64,000 nucleotides of DNA. It comes from Pseudomonas sp. Os17 (GTDB lineage: Bacteria > Pseudomonadota > Gammaproteobacteria > Pseudomonadales > Pseudomonadaceae). Both the position numbers and the translations under genes were made by a program. Numbering within the stretch: the stretch's first letter is position 1; each line of letters starts with the position of its first letter. Positions 18,101 through 24,331 of this stretch are shown one piece after another. The stretch lies in NCBI RefSeq assembly GCF_001547895.1, contig NZ_AP014627.1, forward strand, positions 3,413,501 to 3,477,500, read 5' to 3'. The notes below the pieces were generated by a model. The model saw only the letters and a program-made list of their open reading frames with translations. It was not told the origin of the DNA and ran no database searches.

Positions 18101-19607
18101 GCATGACGTGCGCAACGTGCCGGGCATCAGCGGCTACACCCAGTCGAACTGGATCTCGCTGATCTCCGGCCCCTTGCGGGTGCCCCTGGCCGACGGCCAG
18201 ACCCTGAACCTGCCGGTGCTGCTGCGGGCCCTGCCCGAGCCACCGACCATTCAGGGGCAGACCGCGACGGCCTGGGCCCCGGTGCCGCAGCAGGTTTCGG
18301 ACCTGAGCAAATGGACCTACGCTTTCGACTCGCTGGTGCGCGGCACGGCCCAGGACAGCCTGAACGTGGCCATCGCCCTCAACACGCCAACCGTCGATGG
18401 CGCGCTGCGCAGTGCCAACAAGAGCCTGGTCACCGCCCTGGCGCAATTCGTCAGCGTGTACCCGAGCATTGAAGTGGCGATGCAGGACAACCTCAGCGCG
18501 ATCAACTTCGGCGAGCCCACCGCGGTGCAGATTGCCGCGGCGCAACAGGCGGTGGAGGCCTTCGTCTACATCGTCCAGGAGGTCACCGAGGCCTACGATG
18601 CCTGGGCCCGGCCGCTGCTGCGCAGCGCGGCGGCGTTTGTCGCGCCCCAGGCCCTGACCTGCAGCTTCAGCCAGGTACTGGCACCGGTGACGGTGGATGG
18701 CCAGGAGCGGGCCGAAACCCTACTCCTGGATGTCAGCATCAATCAGGTGGCGGCCAGCTACGATGCGGCCAGCGGGCAGATCAGCGCCACCCTGCCCCAG
18801 CTCGGCAAGGTCAGCCTGCCCTTGCCGCTGGTGCAGATCGCCCCGCAACAGTACGAGGCGGTGAGCGTGGTCGATCCGAGCAACCCGGGGCTGATCGCCT
18901 ACCGCTACCGACTCAAGGGCAGCCAGCCAGCCGTGTGGCTCGCCTACGCGGATGCACTGCTGATCGACGAGCGCCGCACCAGCCTGCCGGCCCTCAACCT
19001 GTTCGACCATCAGAACGCCTGGGCCTCGCTGTCGGTGGAGCGCAACCGCATCCTGTTCCCCGCGGCGGACATCGGCACCCTGCAGACCAACCCGCTGTTC
19101 CGCTTCTCGACCCCGGTGGTGCGCTTTGTCGAAAGCATCAGCCCGCACATCAGCCAAGGCGCCTTCTCTCTGGACAACCTGAAGGTGCCGAACGCCAGCC
19201 TGGACGACTACCTGGAGGTGTTTTTCGCCGCCCTGGGCGCCGGCAGCAACGGCACCACGGTGCAGGTCGGCATGGAGGGCCGCTACAGCTACGAGGTCGC
19301 CGGGCCGGGGGTGGTCGCGCGCACCGTGCTGCCGGCGGCGCTGCTGTTGCCGGTGGCGACTTCGCTGAACAGTCCGCCGGCCTTCACCAGCGCCTTCAGC
19401 CAGGCCATCGATCGCTGGCGCCTGGCCGAACAGGTCACGGTGCAGGGCAACGCCCGGGTCGACCTGACCCTGCGGGCCTTCAGCGCCGACGATCCGGCGC
19501 AACTGGCGCGGGGCGCGGTGGCCGCGGACAACCAGCCACCGCTGCTGAGCATCGAGACTCTATGGGTATCCGCCAACAAGGTTCCACCGGAACAAGGAGG
19601 TGCATGA
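9183..19607 (+). CDS. Giant protein with LysM-like segments, 3474 aa
   Basis: The ATG follows AAGGAGAAGACAG, a strong ribosome site 15 bp after the previous stop. No signal peptide is apparent. Residues 1-1000 are strand-rich repeats around Leu-Ser-Leu patterns. Residues about 1065-1215 are unusually hydrophobic amphipathic strands (GLQLGLGYNFVKGPLKAGF, SISFSFHADVSARF) like a barrel or pore-forming surface. Around 1540-1700 and again around 2155-2300, spaced segments of LysM type occur (SDTLAKVAAAW, GETFNSLARALGV, GDSLDSLAAFYGI, GNSLQSLATYYGL), suggesting binding to peptidoglycan or other GlcNAc glycans. The C-terminal 1000 residues again look beta-rich. The overall plan recalls large DUF6603-type or toxin-like proteins, but that link is from memory of sequence style only. 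It is followed after 67 bp by the repeat-containing precursor-like gene. Confidence 0.7.
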   Translation: MANSPLSNLAAALTGDAGAPIVLTRDYLIAGLADATVSVSATLDNDLKAAFQSPVAGLTINLTAQSVQPLNPATQSFKVTGVSARFLQQDIQQGLVLTFGLTGAAGAQSLTLEIVTTPASWTWADLSSFATGIPFKWTAISNAVFTFKASQGPRQGFAAQLTPPAQLSTAVAVVQNLGFPTLALPFTGSMDFAKVDGVEVFMPTTTLQAPFLNVSGGLKLLYLNVDTPVFGLIIGPPELQDGEDPAEAFYDQQVSLYFGLNLSLTDQNGQSVDYQMRALAQINNGSAFNFYLGHSDDGSALLTPATIIGLLDNNGSFFSGTPPVLQQFLSGIGLRSLALSGVTRPKLALSTASVTLGADPTVINVEHPWVPLQDPTNQLVFGVTDFELVWGINFLPEGNAQSFLFQTHFLLLPEVFKGKTAGENGLFFVQFNSDLQLLARFDGTANLNDLIATLTAQLIRIPKSFVDASLSDVGLSLDVSAKSYAFNAGFELDLNLFTLAGKPILSVTDGQLYIKATTPTAASGTNAPAVTTYQAGIGGLVGIGPYFANASLDYDGSKTPATWQVAAQLAQPVDVQQLVSQFLSFGGAFAFPDFLPGQLLVNTLEVDASLSTGNTPLDSYTVAGSLRWTFNLGQAFSVDTLATLSLSYDASKPANQQYSGSATTLWDFSFLNDSVLLGYSFAPDNQGSNAQLTLSWEGLTAIYQVDKKTLTFTLKNWSLGRLIQKLMQSLNDPYFTLSSPWDVLNQISLDGLSLIINLENSSGSSVPSISAKYTLASKIDLGFMSIDGLVFERKKVNGVDKITLGIDGSSVFKGNNPQEQQDWSNLLDPSKGQPVDKLPTVPGQGTDYFSLPLLVLGQRVAISGYDSFANTKAVIDALKGVPSTTGSSNTLNPSDSGSKGVPYYNRNSDWLIAGQLLLLKTGKDWTVDLMLVFNDPNLYGLRLALAGEKAKALGNLVLDILYKKITDDVGVYQIEWTFPDSIRNLNFGAVSVVLPEIGVKIYTNGDFLIDIGFPYNLDFTRSFSISAIVYGVPVLGAGGFYLGKLSSVTATQVPKTTQGTFDPVIVFGLGLQLGLGYNFVKGPLKAGFALTVFGILEGTIAAFHAYRPSTALVPAGKSVQDDYYFKIQGTVGVIGLLYGSIDFAIISAAVNVRITLSLSLTYESYKPIPIAARATVEVSVKVKIDLGLFSFSISFSFHADVSARFEINAIESGPAPWAEPGLLLARQARHVQLANARRATTPQPMTLLRAAGKPLLNLYATPQFTVLCNEGASDYADQQGAFVFLLTMDAPSPTRASADSAGNSSFERLCADYLPWLVGSLGSASSDQDTLADILGTLVDKAMLVEDIRRLADLANPPFGISELLTFLSSFEVSITLPDATNQAQIQQVLQAGSVLFPVFDGLSLSVPLANAGSATVDFARYVGTNSTYRSNVAQMFKELAALVTDEETPTPTLRAATDDSESMAAVIFTDAFMVIGRQLLQVALNAFDDYAYATANGNSISTILSWTNDQRGNNLTLDDIVRPNAEVALSDGLTLEIPLPAYTLQSSDTLAKVAAAWSDSSVPARWSTSASGLILANGNSLVIAANQVISLPVGNDIHQYTTGPGETFNSLARALGVTLAQLAQDSALYAMPGLLLAGQPLLLPNLAYRTAGDSLNSAGARFGVSAMTLFSNPASANFGVAPLFATPQITLTSLNSLYTEDLWNLLVATDQLSQLAGMLSRFLAYGLRLPANPAGMGGLSLSPAFLYPAQQNAYGLYQLTGQQFPTPAGQLPGSDLPISLSRAATSHGVDLSFVQIAGASSGSMNLNQAYSNLCGVLAYARQGKFQPAPRIDLLPTVARSPKDCAVKSVSLWSTADLQQLRNLCQPGLRASSEGGASVQPMLWSLPDGLIQLINQRVGNLARQLPQLAQQIPYLPAFTPCEVSTDPATLETTSREIPAYSYATRVDFTIKRLPQAEPGAIAGSGSNLSYTYELLGPSATDAQLLERLLIAVSELGSAIISGQFLLMPQGNAKASNLLSQAASDFLAFLTQTNLSTETNPPPALMAARLAEEAGPRGILNPPEEVVKLLWELSTVRSGGYYLSYYDAIATAGLPDSIFDDSGTATLTLVVTYPRDALDGRLGNFVNAFVSTDTVIQQGSHMTLRSAATADHSQPTGAGDSLDSLAAFYGIGTGRIAELNAAVTLSKAVQVPVDGIIHLVTPAEASAGNGQSASILDNLARYYSVGALQPISATQIANLNPGVSAASGVALFIPALTYVVDASLAPGNSLQSLATYYGLDLDALAVGAAQVTGLFSVGSSLSIDTQTFDLQAVFKQGNAAFSVLRNNPPPVDSPSQDPDGYASAYLYNLYSVLSAGLDGSPWFSASELALPFGPQRPDSGVDSPEAQARRRAMRDPQSRARALNDLAEDSQYSYQQTLGLARRATSNAAPTPARPGLPSAEDNPYRGVGSFAQVNLTWLDIFGNITVTPFQAPAPGYPGSLNHPPLPLRYCDRLIALSAWPNTRSFYTYEAVAGGAQLVISLSLDTSSYDPAGGDKVKEQAKKDLAMFKLVYYQLNQSYKDLQLPWCQGRAVSVELVNSLFAQPLSRLDDNQAQPLLDYVNGVILYLAQVVQGTRPAAPATVQLKLAVDIDALAPGSILPLSLTLSLRRVAALVEPDVAGLEGGVAVTSTLLPVPDALSASTSGYSQFARAFEALFQRAGAWMTRVGSGTADPGSTPDGRSQTLWAARFALSDGNDGIRYRIDPAPGYFAAQPIARSLTSDSVQIYPNYQPDQPFPSGDPVTLTLTGVDQNLWFETALKAIDGFLAPTYAPSVFLLDTLLGSKDPLKDGNLGKILSAKQTLADAIASTIKPVLSAGPQDGPARAAAGEKLRQTLLNQLYSAYSTTAIVGFSVQGSATGEPLSLYGQPTVASAAPAARTSDPAVAGNDNYAFGSGRIALPDAPGESALAFVFNSRNEAARSYVPLDLELQISHLEHDVRNVPGISGYTQSNWISLISGPLRVPLADGQTLNLPVLLRALPEPPTIQGQTATAWAPVPQQVSDLSKWTYAFDSLVRGTAQDSLNVAIALNTPTVDGALRSANKSLVTALAQFVSVYPSIEVAMQDNLSAINFGEPTAVQIAAAQQAVEAFVYIVQEVTEAYDAWARPLLRSAAAFVAPQALTCSFSQVLAPVTVDGQERAETLLLDVSINQVAASYDAASGQISATLPQLGKVSLPLPLVQIAPQQYEAVSVVDPSNPGLIAYRYRLKGSQPAVWLAYADALLIDERRTSLPALNLFDHQNAWASLSVERNRILFPAADIGTLQTNPLFRFSTPVVRFVESISPHISQGAFSLDNLKVPNASLDDYLEVFFAALGAGSNGTTVQVGMEGRYSYEVAGPGVVARTVLPAALLLPVATSLNSPPAFTSAFSQAIDRWRLAEQVTVQGNARVDLTLRAFSADDPAQLARGAVAADNQPPLLSIETLWVSANKVPPEQGGA

Positions 19608-19674
19608 GACCGCCACTGCCGCGCACTGTTGATGAAGATGACCGCTTTAAATCAAACCTATTGGAGTACACCAC

Positions 19675-20184
19675 ATGAACGGACACACCAATCCCTCCTT
19701 TGACGAAGCCATGCCACTGGGGGCGTCTGATGCGCAATTCATCAATGACCTGCATGAGCTACTGGAGCGCCACGGCAACCTGGATCGCTTCGGACTCTGC
19801 CTGCTGCACGATCACTTCGCGGTCGCCGAGGACGAGATCCTGCTCGAATGCAACGACCATGAAGCCCGCACCCTGCACCTGGATGTGGTCAAGCGCGGCG
19901 CGCTGCCGGAGAGCAAATTCACCAGTTGGCGCATCGGCGGCCCTCGGGCCGAGGCCCTGACTGCTTGCGCCATGGATAAATGCAAGGTCGAGGCCTTGAC
20001 TGCCTGCGCCATGGACAAGTGTAAGGTCGAGGCCTTGACCGCCTGCGCCATGGACAAGTGCAAGGTTGAAGCCCTCACCGCCTGCGCCATGGACAAGTGC
20101 AAGGTCGAAGCCCTGACCGCCTGCGCCATGGACAAGTGCAAGGTCGAAGCCCTCACCGCTTGCGCCATGGACAAGTGCAAGTAG
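19675..20184 (+). CDS. Precursor-like peptide with six CX4C repeats
   Basis: The protein has 169 residues; the ATG follows TTGGAG with a 9-bp gap. A 92-residue N-terminal part, acidic and leader-like (contains LHDHFAVAEDEILLE), ends in GGPRA. It is followed by six perfect copies of EALTACAMDKCKV (the last lacks Val). Each copy has one Thr, two Cys spaced CX4C, one Met, one Asp and two Lys. The architecture matches ribosomally synthesised, post-translationally modified peptides with several identical cores behind one leader. GG near the junction could be a processing site. The next two genes encode candidate modifying enzymes and are tightly linked. Alternatives are a metal-binding multi-Cys protein or an assembly repeat. 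No known RiPP class was matched. Confidence 0.75.
   Translation: MNGHTNPSFDEAMPLGASDAQFINDLHELLERHGNLDRFGLCLLHDHFAVAEDEILLECNDHEARTLHLDVVKRGALPESKFTSWRIGGPRAEALTACAMDKCKVEALTACAMDKCKVEALTACAMDKCKVEALTACAMDKCKVEALTACAMDKCKVEALTACAMDKCK
19951..20184 (+). repeat. Six tandem 39-bp coding repeats
   Basis: Six consecutive 39-bp units encode the same 13 residues (the sixth ends at the stop codon). The units differ only at synonymous positions, for example GAGGCC/GAAGCC, CTGACT/TTGACC/CTCACC and TGTAAG/TGCAAG. The DNA has therefore drifted while the peptide has not, which points to selection on the repeat peptide. Confidence 0.95.
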
Positions 20185-21173
20185 TTCCAGGTCCTGCCGA
20201 TGGCCAGTGGCGGGCACGGGAGGCCGATCGGCTGCCGTGCTCGTCCTGGCTTGCGCAGTTTTATCAGCGGCGCCACGGCGTCCTGGTCGGTTCCGGCACC
20301 GCGGCGCTGGAACTGGCGCTGCGCCAACTGGGGGCCACTGGCACCTGGCGGGTCGCGGTTCCCGCCGCCACCTGCCATCAAGTGGTGGCCGCCGTCCTCA
20401 ATGCCGGCGCGATACCGGTGATTATCGAAAACGCCGCCGACCTGCTGCTCAGCAGCGAGGCGCTGGCGCCCCATATCCATGGCCTGGACGCGGTGATCGC
20501 GGTCCATCAATACGGCTTGCCCTGTGACATCCCGGCCTTGCGCCAGTTGCTGGGCCCGCGCCTGCCGATCATCGAAGACAGCGCCGGTGCCTGGGACCTG
20601 TGCTGTCCCGGCGCATCGCTGGTGGTCACCTCCCTGGGCCACGGCAAGGCCCTGGACATCGGCGGCGGTGGCGCGCTGTTCGGCGATCTGCCGGTGGATG
20701 GCGACATCGACGTCTGGTCGCCGGGCCAGCGTTCCCGCGCCTGCCCGGCCTTGAGCCCGGCCCTGTCGATTCATGCCCTGCCGGCGCTGATGCCTGCCGT
20801 CGCCAGGGCCCAGGCCCGTAGCCAGCGCCTGCGGCAGCAGATGCCCGGGCTGCTGGCGCGCTTGCGCGATGCCGGCCTTGAGCCCTGGGCACCGGCCGGA
20901 TCGGCGCCGCCCAGCGGTCAATACCTGGCGATCCGCACCCGCGAACCGCAGTTGTTCGAACGCCTGCGCCACAGCCCCCATGCCGAGGCCCTGGGGGTCT
21001 GCGCCCCGGCGGCCGGCGCGCTGCGGGAGCTGCCCATGCTGCGCGGCCGTGGCGAGGTGGCCCAGGGGCCGCAAGCCAGCCTGGAACTGCGCCGCAACTG
21101 GGTCCTGCTGGACCCGATCGCCGCCCTCGACCACCCCGGGCGCCTGGATGCCTGGGCCGGAGACACTCGATGA
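20175..21173 (+). CDS. DegT/DnrJ/EryC1-type PLP-fold protein
   Basis: The protein is about 332 residues. The start is uncertain: no ATG is available, and the GTG at 20175 lies in the last repeat, overlapping the precursor stop. A GGGAGG at 20219-20224 sits 7 bp before an in-frame CTG at 20232, which is another candidate. The sequence follows the sugar-aminotransferase fold: GSGTAALELALRQLG (phosphate loop), VAVPAATCHQVV, VHQYGLP, IIEDSAGAWD (Asp near 135 for the pyridine nitrogen) and GHGKALDIGGGG (Lys near 158, the usual Schiff-base Lys). The catalytic Lys is kept, so it may be active. The C-terminal half is divergent and the length is short of the usual 370-400. Its position between a repeat peptide and a kinase-like gene suggests it acts on the peptide. 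Confidence 0.7.
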   Translation: MQVVPGPADGQWRAREADRLPCSSWLAQFYQRRHGVLVGSGTAALELALRQLGATGTWRVAVPAATCHQVVAAVLNAGAIPVIIENAADLLLSSEALAPHIHGLDAVIAVHQYGLPCDIPALRQLLGPRLPIIEDSAGAWDLCCPGASLVVTSLGHGKALDIGGGGALFGDLPVDGDIDVWSPGQRSRACPALSPALSIHALPALMPAVARAQARSQRLRQQMPGLLARLRDAGLEPWAPAGSAPPSGQYLAIRTREPQLFERLRHSPHAEALGVCAPAAGALRELPMLRGRGEVAQGPQASLELRRNWVLLDPIAALDHPGRLDAWAGDTR

Positions 21174-22399
21174 ACAGTCCCGCCTGGCAACCCCAGCACG
21201 ATCTGAACCTGCCTTTCGCCCCGGGCCCACGGGTGCAACGACTGGCCGACTACGCCGAGAGCGGCCAGACACTGAGCACGGAACAACTGCTCGGGGTGGC
21301 CGGTGCGCGAGTGCTGTTCGCCAACTACCCGGCGCTGCGCGCCGACTTCGACGCGCCCTGGGAGGGAGCCACGGAGGCGGCCATCGATCGCTGGCTGCTG
21401 GACCACGCGGCTTTTATATCCACCAGCCAGGCAGCGGCCCAGGGCATCAACACCCCGATTACCCTGGACGACCGGCGGGTAACGGCCTGGCGTCCGCCAC
21501 GTTATGGGCGCGCCGCGGTGCTGTGCGCGCCGGCCAGCGAGCAGGTGCTGTTCGACATCAAGGGCATTGGCGTGCCGCCGGACGAAGCCCCGCAGTTGCC
21601 CCATTCCAACGGTTTGCTGACCCTGGCCGAGGCGGTGCACGAAGTGCTGATGGAGCACCTGGTGTTCGCCGCCATGAACCACGCCGGCGCCGCGATCACG
21701 CCATTGCCGGCCTATGCCCTGATCGACCTGGGTTTCGACGCCTTGTGGCATGACGGGCGTGCGGCGGAACCGGCGGTGCTGCTGTTGCGTCGGGCCTGCA
21801 CCCGCCCGCGCTGCCAGTGGCAGCGCTACTGGCAGGGCCCCGAACTGGCCGGGGCCCTGATGCAGGCCGAGCTCTTGTTGCGGCGTTATGGCTTGACCGC
21901 CAGCAGCTGCGGCGCGGTGCGCTTTCACCTGTGCCGGGAGAACGGCGAACTGCAAGTCACGCGCGATGAGCAAAGGCTGGCGGTCAGTGCTCTGGTGGCC
22001 GGGACGCTGCAACGCCTGCTGAGCGCCAACCGGGGTGCGCCCTTGCTGATCGACGGGGTCAACGTGCAACTGGCGGGGGTGCCCGGCGTGGCGCCATTGC
22101 AACTGCAGGTGATGGACTTTGGCCGCTATCGGTTTGCCGAGCGCTTCGACCATCACCTGTACGCCTGGATCGACGCCGACTACCAGAACCTCAACGGCCT
22201 GTACCTGGCGCCGGACGATCCGCGCTACGTGCAGCCCGATCCGCGCCTGAGCCTGGCCCGCAGTGCCGAGGGCCGGTGTTTCGCCGAGCTGCAACGCCAG
22301 GTCGCGGGGTTTCGCCAGGGCGGCGATCCCCAGCGCCTGTGCCAGGCGTTGCGCGCCACCCTGGCAGAAGCCTGCCGGCCATTGCGCGGCCAGGCCTGA
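21170..22399 (+). CDS. Kinase-fold-like protein of unknown function
   Basis: The protein has 409 residues and overlaps the previous gene by 4 bp (ATGA). Several motifs in order suggest a protein-kinase-like or SelO-type AMPylase fold: LFDIKGIG near residue 128 (a Lys before Gly, as in the ATP-anchoring strand), a helix with LAEAVHEVLMEH near 147-160 (possible alpha-C Glu), LLIDGVNVQL near 293 (Asp and Asn three apart, like the catalytic loop) and LQVMDFGRYRF near 313-322 (a DFG-type metal motif). No glycine-rich loop was confidently seen. It could modify the Thr or Asp of the adjacent repeat peptide with phosphate or AMP, but this is inference. The gene converges with the crotonase, 20 bp away. 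Confidence 0.55.
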   Translation: MNSPAWQPQHDLNLPFAPGPRVQRLADYAESGQTLSTEQLLGVAGARVLFANYPALRADFDAPWEGATEAAIDRWLLDHAAFISTSQAAAQGINTPITLDDRRVTAWRPPRYGRAAVLCAPASEQVLFDIKGIGVPPDEAPQLPHSNGLLTLAEAVHEVLMEHLVFAAMNHAGAAITPLPAYALIDLGFDALWHDGRAAEPAVLLLRRACTRPRCQWQRYWQGPELAGALMQAELLLRRYGLTASSCGAVRFHLCRENGELQVTRDEQRLAVSALVAGTLQRLLSANRGAPLLIDGVNVQLAGVPGVAPLQLQVMDFGRYRFAERFDHHLYAWIDADYQNLNGLYLAPDDPRYVQPDPRLSLARSAEGRCFAELQRQVAGFRQGGDPQRLCQALRATLAEACRPLRGQA

Positions 22400-22419
22400 A
22401 GCCCGGGTCCGGGCGGGGC

Positions 22420-23244
22420 TCAGTCGCCGAGCAGGCCCGGCGCCGGGCGAACCCGGCGATCGGGGTGATCACGCTCGATGAACTGGCGCAGTCTTTCCCG
22501 GGTTTCCGGGGCGTGGATCGAGCGGTTGAAGCACTGGGCCTCGATCTTCAGGCCTTCGGCCAGGGGCAGTCCGTAACCGCGGATGGCGGCTTCCTTGTCC
22601 GAGCGCATCGCCGGCTGCGGCAGCCCGGCGAGCATCCGGGCCAGCTCCAGGGCCCGTTTGAGGGAGCGCCCGCTGGGCACTATTTCGTTGACCAGGCCAA
22701 TGCGATAGGCCTCCTGGGCGTCGATCACCTTGCCGGTGAGGATCAGCTCCATGGCCCGGCCCATGCCGATGATCCGCGGCAGGCGCTGGGTGCCGCCGTC
22801 CGCCAGGCCGATGTTCCAGCGGCGGCAGGTGACGCCAAAGGATGCGTGTTCCTCGGCGATGCGCATGTCGGCAAAACAGGCCCACTCCAGGCCCCCGGCA
22901 TAGGCCACGCCATTGACCGCGGCGATCACCGGCTTGTAGACATCGACCCAGCGGCTGGGGCCAATGATGCCGGGACGCTCGCCACGCTCATGGGCGGCCA
23001 TTTCCTCGGGGTCCGACGGCACCAGTTGTGCGGCGGCCTTGAGGTCGCCGCCGGCACAAAAGGCCCGGTCGCCGGTGCCGGTGATGATCGCGACCAGGGC
23101 GCTTTCATCGTCGCGAAAGCGGCTCCAGGCTTCGATCAGTTCGCGGTGGGTCACGGGGCCGATGCAGTTGCGCTGCTCGGGACGGTTGAAGCGGATGACC
23201 ACGATGGGGCCCTGTTGCTCGTAGGCGATTTCCTTGAAGTTCAT
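22420..23244 (-). CDS. Crotonase-family enoyl-CoA hydratase/isomerase
   Basis: The protein has 274 residues; the ATG at 23244 is preceded by AGGAGTTGCC. FNRPEQRNC and FCAGGDLKAA form the first oxyanion-hole segment, and AYAGGLEWACFAD the second. GLADGGTQRLPR is the characteristic substrate-pocket element. One of the two catalytic Glu residues of hydratases (in the usual PEI..G motif) is not kept here (CRRWNIG), so it may be an isomerase, a carnitinyl/other CoA lyase or a specialised hydratase. It is divergent from the AraC-type regulator at 23441, which may control it. Confidence 0.85.
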   Translation of the reverse strand: MNFKEIAYEQQGPIVVIRFNRPEQRNCIGPVTHRELIEAWSRFRDDESALVAIITGTGDRAFCAGGDLKAAAQLVPSDPEEMAAHERGERPGIIGPSRWVDVYKPVIAAVNGVAYAGGLEWACFADMRIAEEHASFGVTCRRWNIGLADGGTQRLPRIIGMGRAMELILTGKVIDAQEAYRIGLVNEIVPSGRSLKRALELARMLAGLPQPAMRSDKEAAIRGYGLPLAEGLKIEAQCFNRSIHAPETRERLRQFIERDHPDRRVRPAPGLLGD

Positions 23245-23440
23245 GGCAACTCCTGTTGCAGGTCGTGGCCCGCTTGAGCGAACCCGAACAGCAGTATAGG
23301 CAGCCACGGCCCCGGGCCGGTGTGGTGTGGCGCACATGCCTGGGCGCTGCCTGGACAGCCAGCAGCGGCTGGGGCGCTGGCCGGCGCACCGGCCGGCCTG
23401 TTAGCCTAGCCGCCCGCTTTGCCTGCACTGCGAAACCGCC

Positions 23441-24250
23441 ATGACCTCTTCAGCGCAATTCTGGCGCGATGCGAACCTGCCTTACGTCGAAAGCCGCCGG
23501 GCCTGTGACAGCCGCGCCAACTACAAGGCCCACAGCCATCCGACGCTGTCCATCGGCGTGGTGGACCGTGGCGTCAGCCTGTTCAGCGGCGGCGCCCAGG
23601 GCCCGACCCTGATCCAGGCCGGCAGCGTGGTGTGGGTCCCGGCCCATTGCGCCCATGCCTGCAATCCACGGCCCGATACCGCCTGGAGCTACCAGATGCT
23701 GCACCTGGACCCGCGCTGGGTCGAAGCGGTGCGCCAGGAAGCGCAGCACGACGGGCCGACGGCGCTGTGCCAGGTGCTGTTGAGCCAGGATCCGCACCTG
23801 TATCAGCGGGTTTGCCGACTCAACGACCTGCTGTTTTCCGCCGCCAGCTGGCAGGACAAGGAAGCCGCACTGATCGAGTTCATCGGCGACTTCCCGCTCC
23901 ACGACCAGCCGGTGATTGCCCTGGCCGCCGACCCGGCAAGGGCCGGTGCCGGGGTGCATCGGGTCATGCAGTTCCTGCAGGACGATGCGCAACAGGCCCA
24001 GCCCCTGGAACGCCTGGCAGCACTGGCCGGCCTCAGTCGCTACCAACTGATCCGCGCCTTTCGCGGCGCCACCGGAATGACGCCCCACGCCTATCAGCTG
24101 AACCAGCGGATCATCCAGGCCCGGACCTCGCTGCAGGCCGGGGAACCCTCGGCCGACCTGGCCCAGCGCCTGGGTTTCGCCGATCAGGCGCACTTCCAGC
24201 GGGTGTTCAAGGCCCATGTCGGCGTGACCCCGGGGCTGTACAAGGCCTGA
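23441..24250 (+). CDS. AraC-family transcriptional regulator
   Basis: The protein has 269 residues. The N-terminal half is a cupin-type sensing domain (HSHPTLSIGVVDRG..., VWVPAHCAHACNP). The C-terminal hundred residues are the double helix-turn-helix of AraC/XylS proteins (LAALAGLSRYQLIRAFR, LAQRLGFADQAHFQRVFKAHVGVTP). It is divergent from the crotonase and 81 bp upstream of a LysE exporter gene on the same strand. Regulators of this subfamily commonly control an adjacent LysE/RhtB exporter, so that is the likely target. The inducer is unknown. Confidence 0.9.
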   Translation: MTSSAQFWRDANLPYVESRRACDSRANYKAHSHPTLSIGVVDRGVSLFSGGAQGPTLIQAGSVVWVPAHCAHACNPRPDTAWSYQMLHLDPRWVEAVRQEAQHDGPTALCQVLLSQDPHLYQRVCRLNDLLFSAASWQDKEAALIEFIGDFPLHDQPVIALAADPARAGAGVHRVMQFLQDDAQQAQPLERLAALAGLSRYQLIRAFRGATGMTPHAYQLNQRIIQARTSLQAGEPSADLAQRLGFADQAHFQRVFKAHVGVTPGLYKA

Positions 24251-24331
24251 GGCCGCGCAATTTTCTTCAATACCGCAGCCCCTGGGGCGCCGCAGACTTC
24301 CGGGCTATCACGTCACTGGAAGTCTTTACCG

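Noticed and set aside
12246..18545. Very long open frame on the minus strand, 2099 codons
   Set aside because: It mirrors the giant gene and has low-complexity composition. The plus frame has a strong ribosome site and coherent protein features.
19951..20184. CRISPR-like array
   Set aside because: The repeats are contiguous with no spacers and form a coding sequence with synonymous changes only.
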